From NCBI GenBank assembly GCA_040223615.1, contig JAVKFY010000040.1:152125-216124 (forward strand): DNA of 64,000 nt, in the 5' to 3' direction. Origin of the DNA: JAVKFY01 sp040223615 (lineage in GTDB: Bacteria; Pseudomonadota; Alphaproteobacteria; GCA-2731375). Position numbers and translations under genes: made by a program. The notes beneath the pieces are model-generated. The model did not search any database. It worked only from the letters and a program-made list of their open reading frames with translations, and had not been told where the DNA came from. Below, piece after piece: positions 32,566-41,569 of this stretch. Within the stretch, counting starts at the first letter, position 1. Every line of letters starts with the position of its first letter.

Positions 32566-35500
32566 CTACTCCGCTGCGCGCGCCCGTTCCGCCGGATCGC
32601 GCCACAGCTTCAGGAGCTGCGACAGACGGCCGGCGGCGGACCGCATGTTTCGTTCCTTGATGTGCCCGAAGCCGCGGATCGTCGCCGGCAGGCCGGCGAT
32701 CTCGACGGCGAGCGCGTGGTTGTCCGGCGTCAGCCGGTTCATCAGTTCGTCCAGCGTGCCGAGATACTCCTGGATCAGGGCGCGCTCGGCCTTGCGTTCG
32801 TCGGTATAGCCGAAGATGTCCAGCGCGGTCCCGCGCAGCCCCTTCAGCTTCGCGAGAACCCGGAAGGCCGGCAGCATCCAGGCGCCGAACTCGCGCTTCT
32901 GCAGCTCGCCGGTCTTCGGGTCGCGCTGGCTCATCAGCGGCGGGGCGAGATGGAAGGAGAGCTTGAGCTCGCCGTCGAACTGCCGTTTCAGCTTGGCCAG
33001 GAAGGCCGGGTCGGCATAGAGCCGGGCGACCTCGTACTCGTCCTTGTAGGCCATCAGCTTGAACAGGTTGTCGATCACCGCCTCGCTCAGGCCAGACATG
33101 CCCGGCGCCCGGTTGCGCTCCGCCGCCTCGACCTTCTCCACCGTGGCGCGATAGCGCGCGGCGTAGGCGGCGTCCTGATACTCGCTCAAGAACTTCACCC
33201 GGCGCTCCAGCTTGCTCGCCGGGTCTTGTGCCAGCGGCAGTTCGGTGACTTGCGGCTGGGCGGCACGCTCCACTGCGGCACGGTCGTGCGCGGCCAGCCG
33301 GCCCAGCGCGAAGGTCTGGCGGTTCATCGCGATGGCGACGCCGTTCAGCTCGATCGCCTTGTCGATGGCCTCGCCGCTTACCGGCAGCAGGCCGCGCTGG
33401 TAGGCGTAGCCGAGCATGAACAGGTTGGTGGCGATGGCGTCGCCGAGCAGCGCCGTGGCCAGCGCCGTCGCCTCGATGAAGTCGGTGAGGTTGTCGCCGG
33501 CCGCCTGCCGGATCTGCTTGCGCAGCGCCTCGCCCTGGAACGGTGTGTCTGGGTTCAGGGTGAAGTCGGCGGTCGGGGTGAGGTGGTCGTTGACCACCGC
33601 GTGCGTCGCCCCGGCCTGCAGCTTGCCGATCGCCTCGTCGCCGGCCGCGACAACCATGTCGCAGCCGAGCAGCAGGTCGGCGGTGCCGTCGGCGATGCGC
33701 GGCGCATGGATGTCGGCCGGTGTCGGGGCGATGCGCACGTGGCTCAGCACCGCGCCGTTCTTCTGCGCCAGGCCGGTGAAGTCGAGCACCGTGACGCCCT
33801 TGCCTTCCAGGTGCGCGGCCATGCCGAGCAGCTGGCCGACGGTGATCACGCCGGTGCCGCCGACGCCGGTGACCAGGATGTTGTAGGCTTCCGCGCTCGA
33901 CGCCACCGCCGGTTCCGGCAGGGACGAAGTGTCGAGTGCGGCGACGCCGTCGCTGGTCGCCTTGCGGATGCTGGCGCCGGCGACCGTGACGAAGCTCGGG
34001 CAGAAGCCGTTGATGCACGAGAAGTCCTTGTTGCAGGACGACTGGTTGATCTGGCGCTTGCGGCCGAACTCGGTCTCCAGCGGCTCCACCGAGACGCAGT
34101 TCGACTTCACCGAGCAGTCGCCGCAGCCCTCGCACACCGCGTCGTTGATGAATACGCGACGGTCGGGGTCGGGGAAGGTGCCGCGCTTGCGGCGGCGGCG
34201 CTTCTCGGCGGCGCAGGTCTGGTCGTAGATCAGCACGCTGCAGCCCGGTGTTTCGCGCAAGGAGCGCTGCACCTCGTCCAACTCGTCGCGGTGGTGGATC
34301 GTGGTGCCGGCCGGCCACTCGGTGCCGATCGGATACTTGTCGGGCTCGTCGCTGACCACGGCGATGCGCGTCACGCCTTCGTGGTGCACCTGCTGCGCGA
34401 TCTGCGGCGGGCTGAGCGGGCCGTCATGCGACTGGCCGCCGGTCATCGCCACGGCGTCATTGAACAGGATCTTGTAGGTGATGTTGACCTCGCCGGCGAT
34501 CGCCGCGCGGATCGCCATCAGGCCGGAGTGGTAGTAGGTGCCGTCGCCCAGGTTGGCGAAGATGTGGGTTTCGTCGGTGAACGGCGCCTGACCGACCCAG
34601 GGCACGCCTTCGCCGCCCATCTGGGTGAAGGTCTCGGTCGAGCGGTCCATCCAGAGGACCATGAAGTGGCAGCCGATGCCGGCCAGCGCGCGGCTGCCCT
34701 CGGGCACCTTGGTCGAGGTGTTGTGCGGGCAGCCGGAGCAGAAATACGGCGTGCGGACCATCGGCGCGGCGCCGGCCTCCTTCGCCGCCTGCTCCTTGCG
34801 CGCCAGTTCCTCGATGCGCTCGTCCATGCGCGGGGTACTGGCGAAATCCTTGATCCGGTCGTGGATCACCCTGGCGATCATCGACGGGGAGAGTTCGCCG
34901 TGCGAGGGCAGCAGCCATTCGCGGTGCTCGTCGAACTTGCCGACCACGCGCGGCCGGACATCCTCGCGCCAGTTGTAGAGCTGTTCCTTGAGCTGGTTCT
35001 CGATCAGCGCGCGCTTCTCCTCGACCACCAGCACCTCGTCCAGGCCGGTGGCGAAGTCGCGCACGATCTCCGGCTCCAGCGGCCAGGGCATGCCGATCTT
35101 CAGCAGCCGGATGCCGAACTCGTTGGCCTTGGCCTCGTCGATGCCGAGATCGTCCAGCGCCTGGCGCACGTCGAGGTAGGACTTGCCGGCGGTAACGATG
35201 CCGAAGCGTGCCTGCGGTGGATCGAACACTTGGCGGTTGATGCCATTCTCGCGGGCGAAAGCCAGCGCGGCGTAGACCTTGCTCTGCTGCAGCCGGATTT
35301 CCTCCGACCAGCGGTCGTCCGGCCAGCGGATGTTGAGCCCGCCCTCGGGCAATTCGAGGTCGGGAATCTTGATGTCGAGACGGTCCGGGGCGACGTCGAC
35401 CGAGGCGGCGCTCTCGACCAGTTCGGTGACCGCCTTGAAGCCGACCCAGCAGCCGGAGTAGCGCGACATCGCCCAGCCGAGCAGGCCGAAGTCGAGATAT

Positions 35501-36033
35501 TCCTGCACGCCCGCCGGATACAGCACCGGCACCATCCAGGAGGCCAGGTTGTGCTCGGACTGGTGCGCGACGGTGGAGGAGACCGCGGCATGGTCGTCGC
35601 CGCACAGCACCAGCACGCCGCCGTGTTCGGCGCTGCCGGCGGAATTGGCGTGGCGGATCACGTCGCCGCAGCGGTCGACGCCCGGACCCTTGCCGTACCA
35701 GATGCCGAACACGCCGTCATACTTCGCCTGCGGCCCGAGACCGACCTGCTGCGTGCCCCAGACGGCGGTGGCCGCCATGTCCTCGTTGACGCCGGGCTTG
35801 AAGACGATGTGCTGCTTTTCCAGGAACTTGCGGGCGCGCCAGAGTTGCTGGTCGTAGGCGGCCAGCGGCGAGCCGCGATAGCCGGTGATGAAGCCGGCGG
35901 TGTTCAGTCCGGCGGCGAGGTCGCGCTGGCGCTGCATCAGCGGCAGCCGGACCAGCGCCTGAACGCCGGTCAGGAACACGCGGCCGCGCTCGGCGGTGTA
36001 CTTGTCATCGAGGGTGACGGCGGCAAGCGTCAT
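32566..36033 (-). CDS. Indolepyruvate:ferredoxin oxidoreductase, fused alpha-beta
   Basis: 1155 aa. The order is a pyruvate:ferredoxin-type N-terminal domain (GFITGYRGSPLAAYDQQL about 48-65), a TPP-binding domain (CSGCPHNTSTK near 435, GDGTYYHSG and DAVAMTGGQ), a ferredoxin insert CEGCGDCSVKSNC (about 637-649) with a second Cys group after it, and a C-terminal gamma-like domain (VTGVGGTGVITVGQ about 725-738). It oxidatively decarboxylates aryl-pyruvates to aryl-acetyl-CoA, serving aromatic amino acid breakdown. The fused single chain is the form seen in proteobacteria. Promoter region with an inverted repeat at 36096-36119. Confidence 0.93.
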   Translation of the reverse strand: MTLAAVTLDDKYTAERGRVFLTGVQALVRLPLMQRQRDLAAGLNTAGFITGYRGSPLAAYDQQLWRARKFLEKQHIVFKPGVNEDMAATAVWGTQQVGLGPQAKYDGVFGIWYGKGPGVDRCGDVIRHANSAGSAEHGGVLVLCGDDHAAVSSTVAHQSEHNLASWMVPVLYPAGVQEYLDFGLLGWAMSRYSGCWVGFKAVTELVESAASVDVAPDRLDIKIPDLELPEGGLNIRWPDDRWSEEIRLQQSKVYAALAFARENGINRQVFDPPQARFGIVTAGKSYLDVRQALDDLGIDEAKANEFGIRLLKIGMPWPLEPEIVRDFATGLDEVLVVEEKRALIENQLKEQLYNWREDVRPRVVGKFDEHREWLLPSHGELSPSMIARVIHDRIKDFASTPRMDERIEELARKEQAAKEAGAAPMVRTPYFCSGCPHNTSTKVPEGSRALAGIGCHFMVLWMDRSTETFTQMGGEGVPWVGQAPFTDETHIFANLGDGTYYHSGLMAIRAAIAGEVNITYKILFNDAVAMTGGQSHDGPLSPPQIAQQVHHEGVTRIAVVSDEPDKYPIGTEWPAGTTIHHRDELDEVQRSLRETPGCSVLIYDQTCAAEKRRRRKRGTFPDPDRRVFINDAVCEGCGDCSVKSNCVSVEPLETEFGRKRQINQSSCNKDFSCINGFCPSFVTVAGASIRKATSDGVAALDTSSLPEPAVASSAEAYNILVTGVGGTGVITVGQLLGMAAHLEGKGVTVLDFTGLAQKNGAVLSHVRIAPTPADIHAPRIADGTADLLLGCDMVVAAGDEAIGKLQAGATHAVVNDHLTPTADFTLNPDTPFQGEALRKQIRQAAGDNLTDFIEATALATALLGDAIATNLFMLGYAYQRGLLPVSGEAIDKAIELNGVAIAMNRQTFALGRLAAHDRAAVERAAQPQVTELPLAQDPASKLERRVKFLSEYQDAAYAARYRATVEKVEAAERNRAPGMSGLSEAVIDNLFKLMAYKDEYEVARLYADPAFLAKLKRQFDGELKLSFHLAPPLMSQRDPKTGELQKREFGAWMLPAFRVLAKLKGLRGTALDIFGYTDERKAERALIQEYLGTLDELMNRLTPDNHALAVEIAGLPATIRGFGHIKERNMRSAAGRLSQLLKLWRDPAERARAAE

Positions 36034-36095
36034 CAGTGCACTCCACAGGTGACCAGCAGGGCTCGTGTCGCCAGAAAGGTAATGACCGCTGACCT

Positions 36096-36119
36096 ATTTA
36101 GCAATTGTCATAACTAAAT
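36096..36119. promoter_or_regulatory. Inverted repeat upstream of the indolepyruvate oxidoreductase gene
   Basis: ATTTAG (36096-36101) and CTAAAT (36114-36119) form an exact inverted pair, 12 bp apart, in an AT-rich stretch about 63 bp before the start codon. The layout is that of an operator for a dimeric regulator; the regulator is not identified in the window. Confidence 0.45.
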
Positions 36120-36218
36120 GAGTGTATCTGCCGCCATCATAGGGCGTCCGGCGCCCGCGCAGAAGCGATGCTTGTTGTTATATGGGGCGCCCCGGCGGTC
36201 GGTGCGACCGGTGGAGGC

Positions 36219-36959
36219 CTATTTCGCGGCCGCGGCCTTTTTACCGGCGGCCTTGTTGGCATACATCGCGCGGTCGGCGGCGGCGATGGCGTCGGAGACC
36301 GACTCGCCGCCGGCAAAGGTGCTGATGCCATAGGCAAGCTGGACGTGAAACACCTTGCCGTTGAACTCGACCGGCGTGTCGGCGATCAGCTGCACCAGCG
36401 AGACGGCCTTCTCCTGCGCCTGCGCCTCGTCGGCATGGGCCAGGATGACGCCGAACTCATCGCCGCCAAGGCGGCCGACCACGTCCGACTCGCGGATATT
36501 GTCGACCAGCAGCTTGGCAACGTGCAGCAGCGCCGCGTCGCCGGCGGCATGGCCCATCGAATCGTTGATCGACTTGAAGGCGTTGAGGTCGAAATAAACC
36601 AGGCTTGAGGGCGCCTTGTAGCGTTCGGAATAGGAGATCACCCGGCTCAGCTCGCGCACGAAGGCGCGGCGGTTGGCCACCGGGGCCAGTGTGTCCTGGT
36701 CCGCCAGTTGCTCCAGATTTCCCAGCCGGCCCTTGGTCTGCTCCAGCTCTTGGCGCAGGCGGTCAACTTCGGCCATCAAGGTCATGATCGCCGAACGCAC
36801 TTTCGGCGTCAGCTCGGTCTCGGGAATTCCCAGGATGGAGGTGCTGTCGACAGGCGCGCTGTCGCCCAGCGCGGCGGCCTTCTGGTAGCGCGCCGTGGCG
36901 TCTTTCTCGCGCCTCGTGCCGCCGACCCCGGAAACAGGGCGAGTTTCTCCGATCTTCAT
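36219..36959 (-). CDS. GGDEF-domain diguanylate cyclase
   Basis: 246 aa. The N-terminal 80 residues are soluble with a coiled-coil stretch (MAEVDRLRQELEQTKGRLGNLEQLA). The GGDEF domain (about 95-235) has an intact active-site loop, GRLGGDEFGVIL (about 160-171), so c-di-GMP synthesis is expected. QDTLAPVANRRAF is the usual D-x-L-T-x-x-x-N-R region with Ala for Thr. No transmembrane segment is seen. Confidence 0.92.
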   Translation of the reverse strand: MKIGETRPVSGVGGTRREKDATARYQKAAALGDSAPVDSTSILGIPETELTPKVRSAIMTLMAEVDRLRQELEQTKGRLGNLEQLADQDTLAPVANRRAFVRELSRVISYSERYKAPSSLVYFDLNAFKSINDSMGHAAGDAALLHVAKLLVDNIRESDVVGRLGGDEFGVILAHADEAQAQEKAVSLVQLIADTPVEFNGKVFHVQLAYGISTFAGGESVSDAIAAADRAMYANKAAGKKAAAAK

Positions 36960-37134
36960 TTGTACGCGTGGCCGCCCTGTCTGATGTCCAAAAAGCGGAT
37001 ACTTGGCCCGATCGTCATTATCGGTCTTGGGCGCTGACCAAAACGTTAACTCAAAGTGACCGGCCGGGCAAAGCCGGCGGCGGCGCGACTGGTGCCTTTC
37101 TCTGGCCCGGCGCGGACCCTATACTCGCCGCCCG

Positions 37135-37644
37135 ATGAGCGACAAAGCGCAGAAATCCAGCCCTCTGGTGGGCGTCATCATGGGGTCCCGGTCGGACTGG
37201 GAGACCATGGGGCATGCCGTCGAGATACTCGACGCGCTGGGCGTGGCGCACGAGGCCAGGGTGGTCTCCGCGCACCGCACGCCGAAGCGACTGGTCGAGT
37301 ATGCCGAGAGCGCGGCGGGGCGCGGCCTGAAGGTGATCGTCGCCGGGGCCGGCGGCGCGGCGCACCTGCCGGGCATGGTTGCCGCGATGACGACGCTGCC
37401 GGTGTTCGGCGTGCCGGTGCAGTCGAAGAGCCTGAGCGGGCTCGACAGCCTGCTGTCGATCGTGCAGATGCCGGCGGGCGTGCCGGTCGGCACCCTGGCG
37501 ATCGGCCGCGCCGGCGCGGTCAATGCCGGGCTGCTGGCGGCCGCGGTGGTGGCGCTGAACGATGCCAGGGTGGCGGAAGCGCTGGCCGCCTGGCGCCAGC
37601 GCCAGACCGACAGCGTGCCCGACGATCCAGTCGACAATGACTGA
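37135..37644 (+). CDS. purE: N5-carboxyaminoimidazole ribonucleotide mutase
   Basis: 169 aa, class I PurE. VGVIMGSRSDWETM (about 12-25) binds the ribonucleotide; SAHRTPKRLVEY about 44-55 and AGGAAHLPGMVAAMT about 72-86 are the catalytic and carboxyaminoimidazole-binding blocks. Converts N5-CAIR to CAIR in purine synthesis. Overlaps purK by 8 bp. Confidence 0.97.
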   Translation: MSDKAQKSSPLVGVIMGSRSDWETMGHAVEILDALGVAHEARVVSAHRTPKRLVEYAESAAGRGLKVIVAGAGGAAHLPGMVAAMTTLPVFGVPVQSKSLSGLDSLLSIVQMPAGVPVGTLAIGRAGAVNAGLLAAAVVALNDARVAEALAAWRQRQTDSVPDDPVDND

Positions 37645-38716
37645 CGCGCCGGCGCTGCCTGCGGGCGCCACCATCGGCATTCTCGGCAATGGCCAGCTCG
37701 GACGCATGTTGGCGCTGGCGGCGGCACCTTTGGGCTATCGCGTGCACGTCTTCGGGCCGGAATCGGATTCGCCGGCCGAGCAGGTCAGCGCCGCAAGCAC
37801 CGTGGCCGCCTACGACGATTTCGCGGCGTTGGATCGCTTCGCGGCGGCCGTCGACGTCATCACTTACGAGTTCGAGAACGTGCCGCTGGCCACGGCGGCA
37901 CACGTCGCGGCATTGAAGCCGCTGCGGCCGGGCACGAAGGCGCTGGAAGTCTCCCAGGACCGGGTGACGGAGAAGGATTTCGCCGCTGCCCAAGGGGCGC
38001 GGACAGCTGGCTACGTGCCCGTGGACGGCGAGGCCGATTTCGCGGCCGCGCTGGAGAAGGTCGGAACGCCGGCGATCCTGAAAACCCGGCGGCTCGGCTA
38101 CGACGGCAAGGGGCAACGGCCGGTGGCAGCGCCGGATGCGCTCGCGGGTGCGTTCGCCGAGCTGGGCGAAGCACCGGCGATTCTGGAGCGGCGCGTCGAC
38201 TTCGACCACGAGGTCTCGGTGCTCGTGGCGCGCGGGCTGGACGGCGCGGTGGCGGCCTTTCCGGTCAGCCGCAACACGCACCGCGACGGCATCCTTCGCG
38301 TGAGCGAGGCGCCGGACGAGGCGCCGGCGGCGGTCGCGGTGGCGCAGACGCTGGCGGCGGCGCTCGACTATGTCGGGGTGCTGGCGGTGGAGTTCTTCGT
38401 CGCTGGTGATCAGGTCTTCGTCAACGAGATGGCGCCGCGGGTGCACAATTCCGGGCACTGGACCATCGAGGGCTGCGAGACCAGCCAGTTCGAGCAACAC
38501 GTCCGGGCGATCTGCGGCCTGCCGCTGGGCGACGTGGCGATGCGCGGCCGGGCGCGGATGGAGAACCTGATCGGCGACGACGTCGACCGGGTGCCGGCGC
38601 TGCTCGCCGACCCTGGCGCGCACGTTCACCTCTACGGCAAGGCGGACGTCCGCGCCGGCCGCAAGATGGGCCATGTGACGTGGGTCAGGCCCGCGTCGGG
38701 TAGCGCAGGCGGCTGA
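37637..38716 (+). CDS. purK: 5-(carboxyamino)imidazole ribonucleotide synthase
   Basis: 359 aa, ATP-grasp fold. IGILGNGQLGRMLALAAAPLG (about 13-33) is the PurK opening, VITYEFENVP about 74-83 and LKTRRLGYDGKGQ about 151-163 follow, and FVNEMAPRVHNSGHWTIE about 261-278 is the ATP/Mg-binding end. It makes N5-CAIR from AIR, bicarbonate and ATP, feeding PurE. Its 3' end overlaps the convergent COQ9 gene by 32 bp. Confidence 0.97.
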   Translation: MTDAPALPAGATIGILGNGQLGRMLALAAAPLGYRVHVFGPESDSPAEQVSAASTVAAYDDFAALDRFAAAVDVITYEFENVPLATAAHVAALKPLRPGTKALEVSQDRVTEKDFAAAQGARTAGYVPVDGEADFAAALEKVGTPAILKTRRLGYDGKGQRPVAAPDALAGAFAELGEAPAILERRVDFDHEVSVLVARGLDGAVAAFPVSRNTHRDGILRVSEAPDEAPAAVAVAQTLAAALDYVGVLAVEFFVAGDQVFVNEMAPRVHNSGHWTIEGCETSQFEQHVRAICGLPLGDVAMRGRARMENLIGDDVDRVPALLADPGAHVHLYGKADVRAGRKMGHVTWVRPASGSAGG

Positions 38717-39311
38717 GGATCGGCCAGGGGTCGGGCAGGCGCTCGGCCAGCCTGTCGAAGCGGCCGCGCGCCTTCTGGATGGTCATCACCTGCTCGATGC
38801 GGCGATCCAGGAACGCCCAGGTATTCTCGTAGCCGGGCGAGCCGTCGTTCAGCCAGAACAGCAATGTCGAGCTGTACACCCCGGCCAGCAGGCCGCGCTT
38901 GGTGTAGAAGTTGAAGTCGGTCGCGGTGTCGCCGCAGGCGCGCCAGATCGCGTCCACGGTGCGGTAGAGCGAGCGCAGCCCCAGGCCGGCGTGGCCGGGC
39001 AGGGCAAGGGTGGCCAGCGTGCGGCGCACGGTCTCGCGTTCGGGCTCGGCCTGTTCCAGGCGCAGGCGGATGGCGGCGGCGATGCGCTGGCGGATCTTCA
39101 TCGCCGGCAGGTCGACCTGTTCGAGTGCCTCGACCATGCGCCGGTCGGCCTCGACCAGATAGAAGCCGAGAAGGTCGGCCGCGCCGCCGGGGAACAGGAC
39201 GCCTGCGTCGTCGTCCAGCGAACGCATGAGTTTCGCCGTCCAGCCGTCGAACGGCACGCCGGGGATGGCGGCGGCCAGGATCACGCGCTTGCGGGTCTCG
39301 CGGTCAGTCAT
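38685..39311 (-). CDS. COQ9 family protein
   Basis: 208 aa. TetR-like N-terminal helices and the COQ9 C-terminal lipid-binding fold: LRSLYRTVDAIWRACGDTATDFNFYTKRGLLAGVYSSTLLFWLNDGS... is the strongest block (about 115-162). In eukaryotes COQ9 presents ubiquinone precursors to COQ7; the alphaproteobacterial protein is taken to have the same role. It overlaps the preceding def gene by 8 bp. Confidence 0.92.
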   Translation of the reverse strand: MTDRETRKRVILAAAIPGVPFDGWTAKLMRSLDDDAGVLFPGGAADLLGFYLVEADRRMVEALEQVDLPAMKIRQRIAAAIRLRLEQAEPERETVRRTLATLALPGHAGLGLRSLYRTVDAIWRACGDTATDFNFYTKRGLLAGVYSSTLLFWLNDGSPGYENTWAFLDRRIEQVMTIQKARGRFDRLAERLPDPWPILSRLRYPTRA

Positions 39312-39858
39312 CCGGCGGTTCCGGTTCGGTGCCGCCGGTGAAGGCGTCCCACTCGGTGGTGAAGATCAGCTTGGTCAGGTCGACCATGCGCTGGGGATAG
39401 AGGATGCCATCGAGGTGGTCGCATTCGTGCTGCACCACGGTGGCGTGGAAGCCGGTGGCCTCGCGCTCGATCCGGCTGCCGTCCGGCGTCAGGCCCGAGT
39501 ACCGCAAGCGGCTGTAGCGCGGCACCTGGCCGCGCAGGCCGGGCACCGACAGGCAGCCCTCCCAGCTGTCCTGCATCTCCTCGCCGAGCGGCTCCAGGAC
39601 CGGGTTGATCAGCACGGTGAGGCCCATCGGCTGGTCCTCGGGGTCTTCGGTGGTGCGCTCGGCCGGCACGCGGAACATCACCACGCGGCGCGAGACGTAG
39701 ACCTGTGGTGCTGCGATGCCAGCGCCGTTGGCGTCGACCATGGTCTCGTGCATGTCGTCGATCAGGCGCGCCAGTTCCGGGTCGGCAAGGTCGGTGACCT
39801 CCTCGGCGCGGCGGCGCAGCACCGGATGACCCATGCGCGCGATCTTCAAGATCGCCAT
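39304..39858 (-). CDS. def: Peptide deformylase
   Basis: 184 aa with all three motifs: GAGIAAPQ (about 46-53, canonical G-x-G-L-A-A-x-Q with Ile), EGCLSVPG about 99-106 supplying the metal Cys, and QHECDHLDG around 142-150 (H-E-x-x-H). It removes the N-formyl group from nascent chains. It is not next to fmt here, but is cotranscribed with the COQ9 gene, so this may be a second deformylase. Confidence 0.95.
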   Translation of the reverse strand: MAILKIARMGHPVLRRRAEEVTDLADPELARLIDDMHETMVDANGAGIAAPQVYVSRRVVMFRVPAERTTEDPEDQPMGLTVLINPVLEPLGEEMQDSWEGCLSVPGLRGQVPRYSRLRYSGLTPDGSRIEREATGFHATVVQHECDHLDGILYPQRMVDLTKLIFTTEWDAFTGGTEPEPPDD

Positions 39859-39870
39859 CGATACTCGTCC

Positions 39871-41262
39871 TTACTGCAGCGCGCGGACGATGTCGTCCAC
39901 CATCTGCTTGGCATCGCCGAACAGCATCATCGTGTTCTCGGCGTAGAACAGCTCGTTGTCGATGCCGGCGTAGCCCGGCGACAGCGAGCGCTTCACGAAC
40001 AGCACGGTGCGCGAGCGGTCGACATCGAGGATCGGCATGCCGGCGATCGGGCTCTGCGGGTCGGTGCGCGCGGCCGGGTTGGTGACGTCGTTGGCGCCGA
40101 TCACGAAGCTGACGTCGGTGTTGGGGAAGTCGGAGTTGATGCTCTCCAGCTCCTCGACCTCGTCATAGGGCACGTTGGCCTCCGCGAGCAGCACGTTCAT
40201 GTGGCCCGGCATGCGGCCGGCGACGGGGTGGATGGCGTAGCGTACCTTGACGCCGTTCTCCTTCAGCAGGTCGGCCATCTCGCGCACGGTGTGCTGCGCC
40301 TGCGCCACCGCCATGCCGTAGCCCGGCACGATGATCACGGTGCCGGCGTTCTTCATGATGAAGGCGGCGTCGTCGGCGCTGCCCGCCTTCACCGGCTTGT
40401 CGGAGCGTGTCGCCGTCGCTGCGCCGGCCTCGCCGCCGAAGCCGCCGAGCAGCACGCTGATGAACGAGCGGTTCATCGCCCGGCACATGATGTAGCTCAA
40501 GATCGCGCCGGACGAGCCGACCAGCGCGCCGGTGACGATCAGCGCGGTGTTCTCCAGCGTGAAGCCGATGCCGGCGGCGGCCCAGCCGGAATAGGAGTTT
40601 AGCATCGACACGATCACCGGCATGTCGGCGCCGCCGATCGGGATGATCAGCAGGAAGCCGATCAAGAACGCCAGCGCCGTCATCGCCCAGAACAGCCAGT
40701 GCGCCGGCCCGAAGGCGAAGGCGACGATCAGCGCCACGATGGCAACGCCGATCAGCGCGTTCAGCGGGTGCTGGCCGGGGAAGGTGATCGGGTTGCCGGA
40801 CATGATGCCGCGCAGCTTGGCGAAGGCGATGATCGAGCCGGAGAAGGTAATCGCGCCGATCACCACGCCCAGGCCCATCTCGATGCGGCTGGCGACCTTC
40901 AGCTCGCCGGCGGCGTCGGTGATGCCGTAGGCACCGGGGTTGTAGAGCGCGGCGGCGGCGACCAGCACGGCGGCCAGCCCGACCAGGCTGTGAAAGGCGG
41001 CGACCAGCTCGGGCATCGCGGTCATGGCGATACGGCGGGCGGTGATCGCGCCGATCCCGCCGCCGACCACCAGCGCGCCGATGATCCAGGCGTAGGAAAC
41101 CACGTCGGGGTCGATCACCGTGGTGACCACCGCGATGGTCATGCCGATCATGGCGAACAGGTTGCCCTGGCGCGCCGTCTCCGGCGACGACAGGCCGCGC
41201 AGCGCCAGGATGAACAGGATCGAGGCGATCAGGTAGGCAAGCGCCGTCAGGTTGGCGGACAT
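39871..41262 (-). CDS. pntB: NAD(P) transhydrogenase beta subunit
   Basis: 463 aa. About nine transmembrane helices (residues 5-270) with the proton-channel region, then the NADP-binding domain III: VIIVPGYGMAVAQAQHTV (about 293-310), VRYAIHPVAGRMPGHMNVLLAEANVPYDEV around 328-357 and the lid VNPAARTDPQSPIAGMPILDV about 384-405. It couples hydride transfer from NADH to NADP+ with proton entry. Part of pntAA-pntAB-pntB. Confidence 0.96.
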   Translation of the reverse strand: MSANLTALAYLIASILFILALRGLSSPETARQGNLFAMIGMTIAVVTTVIDPDVVSYAWIIGALVVGGGIGAITARRIAMTAMPELVAAFHSLVGLAAVLVAAAALYNPGAYGITDAAGELKVASRIEMGLGVVIGAITFSGSIIAFAKLRGIMSGNPITFPGQHPLNALIGVAIVALIVAFAFGPAHWLFWAMTALAFLIGFLLIIPIGGADMPVIVSMLNSYSGWAAAGIGFTLENTALIVTGALVGSSGAILSYIMCRAMNRSFISVLLGGFGGEAGAATATRSDKPVKAGSADDAAFIMKNAGTVIIVPGYGMAVAQAQHTVREMADLLKENGVKVRYAIHPVAGRMPGHMNVLLAEANVPYDEVEELESINSDFPNTDVSFVIGANDVTNPAARTDPQSPIAGMPILDVDRSRTVLFVKRSLSPGYAGIDNELFYAENTMMLFGDAKQMVDDIVRALQ

Positions 41263-41272
41263 CGGCGCGCCG

Positions 41273-41563
41273 TCACTTCTTTTTCTTGTACATGGCAAGC
41301 ATGCGCTGGGTGACCATGAAGCCGCCGAAGATGTTCACGGCGGCGAGGCCGATGGCGATCACGCCCAGGACCTTGGACAGGCTGGCGCCCTCCGGCCCGG
41401 CGGCGATCAGCGCGCCGACGATGATCACCGAGGAAATCGCGTTGGTCACCGACATCAGCGGCGTGTGCAGCGCGGGCGTCACCGACCAGACGACGTAGTA
41501 GCCGACGAAGATCGCCAGCACGAAGATCGCCAGGCGGAAGATGAACGGATCGACGGCTTCCAT
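41273..41563 (-). CDS. pntAB: NAD(P) transhydrogenase alpha subunit part 2
   Basis: 96 aa with three to four hydrophobic helices. FVGYYVVWSVTPALHTPLMSVTNAISSVIIVGAL... is the conserved membrane core of PntA domain II as a separate polypeptide. This split alpha subunit is usual in alphaproteobacteria. Located between pntAA (6 bp) and pntB (10 bp). Confidence 0.95.
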   Translation of the reverse strand: MEAVDPFIFRLAIFVLAIFVGYYVVWSVTPALHTPLMSVTNAISSVIIVGALIAAGPEGASLSKVLGVIAIGLAAVNIFGGFMVTQRMLAMYKKKK

Positions 41564-41569
41564 TGTGGC

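Noticed and set aside
32662..36117. 1151-codon plus-strand frame
   Set aside because: Antisense to the indolepyruvate oxidoreductase, with no domain and a biased composition.
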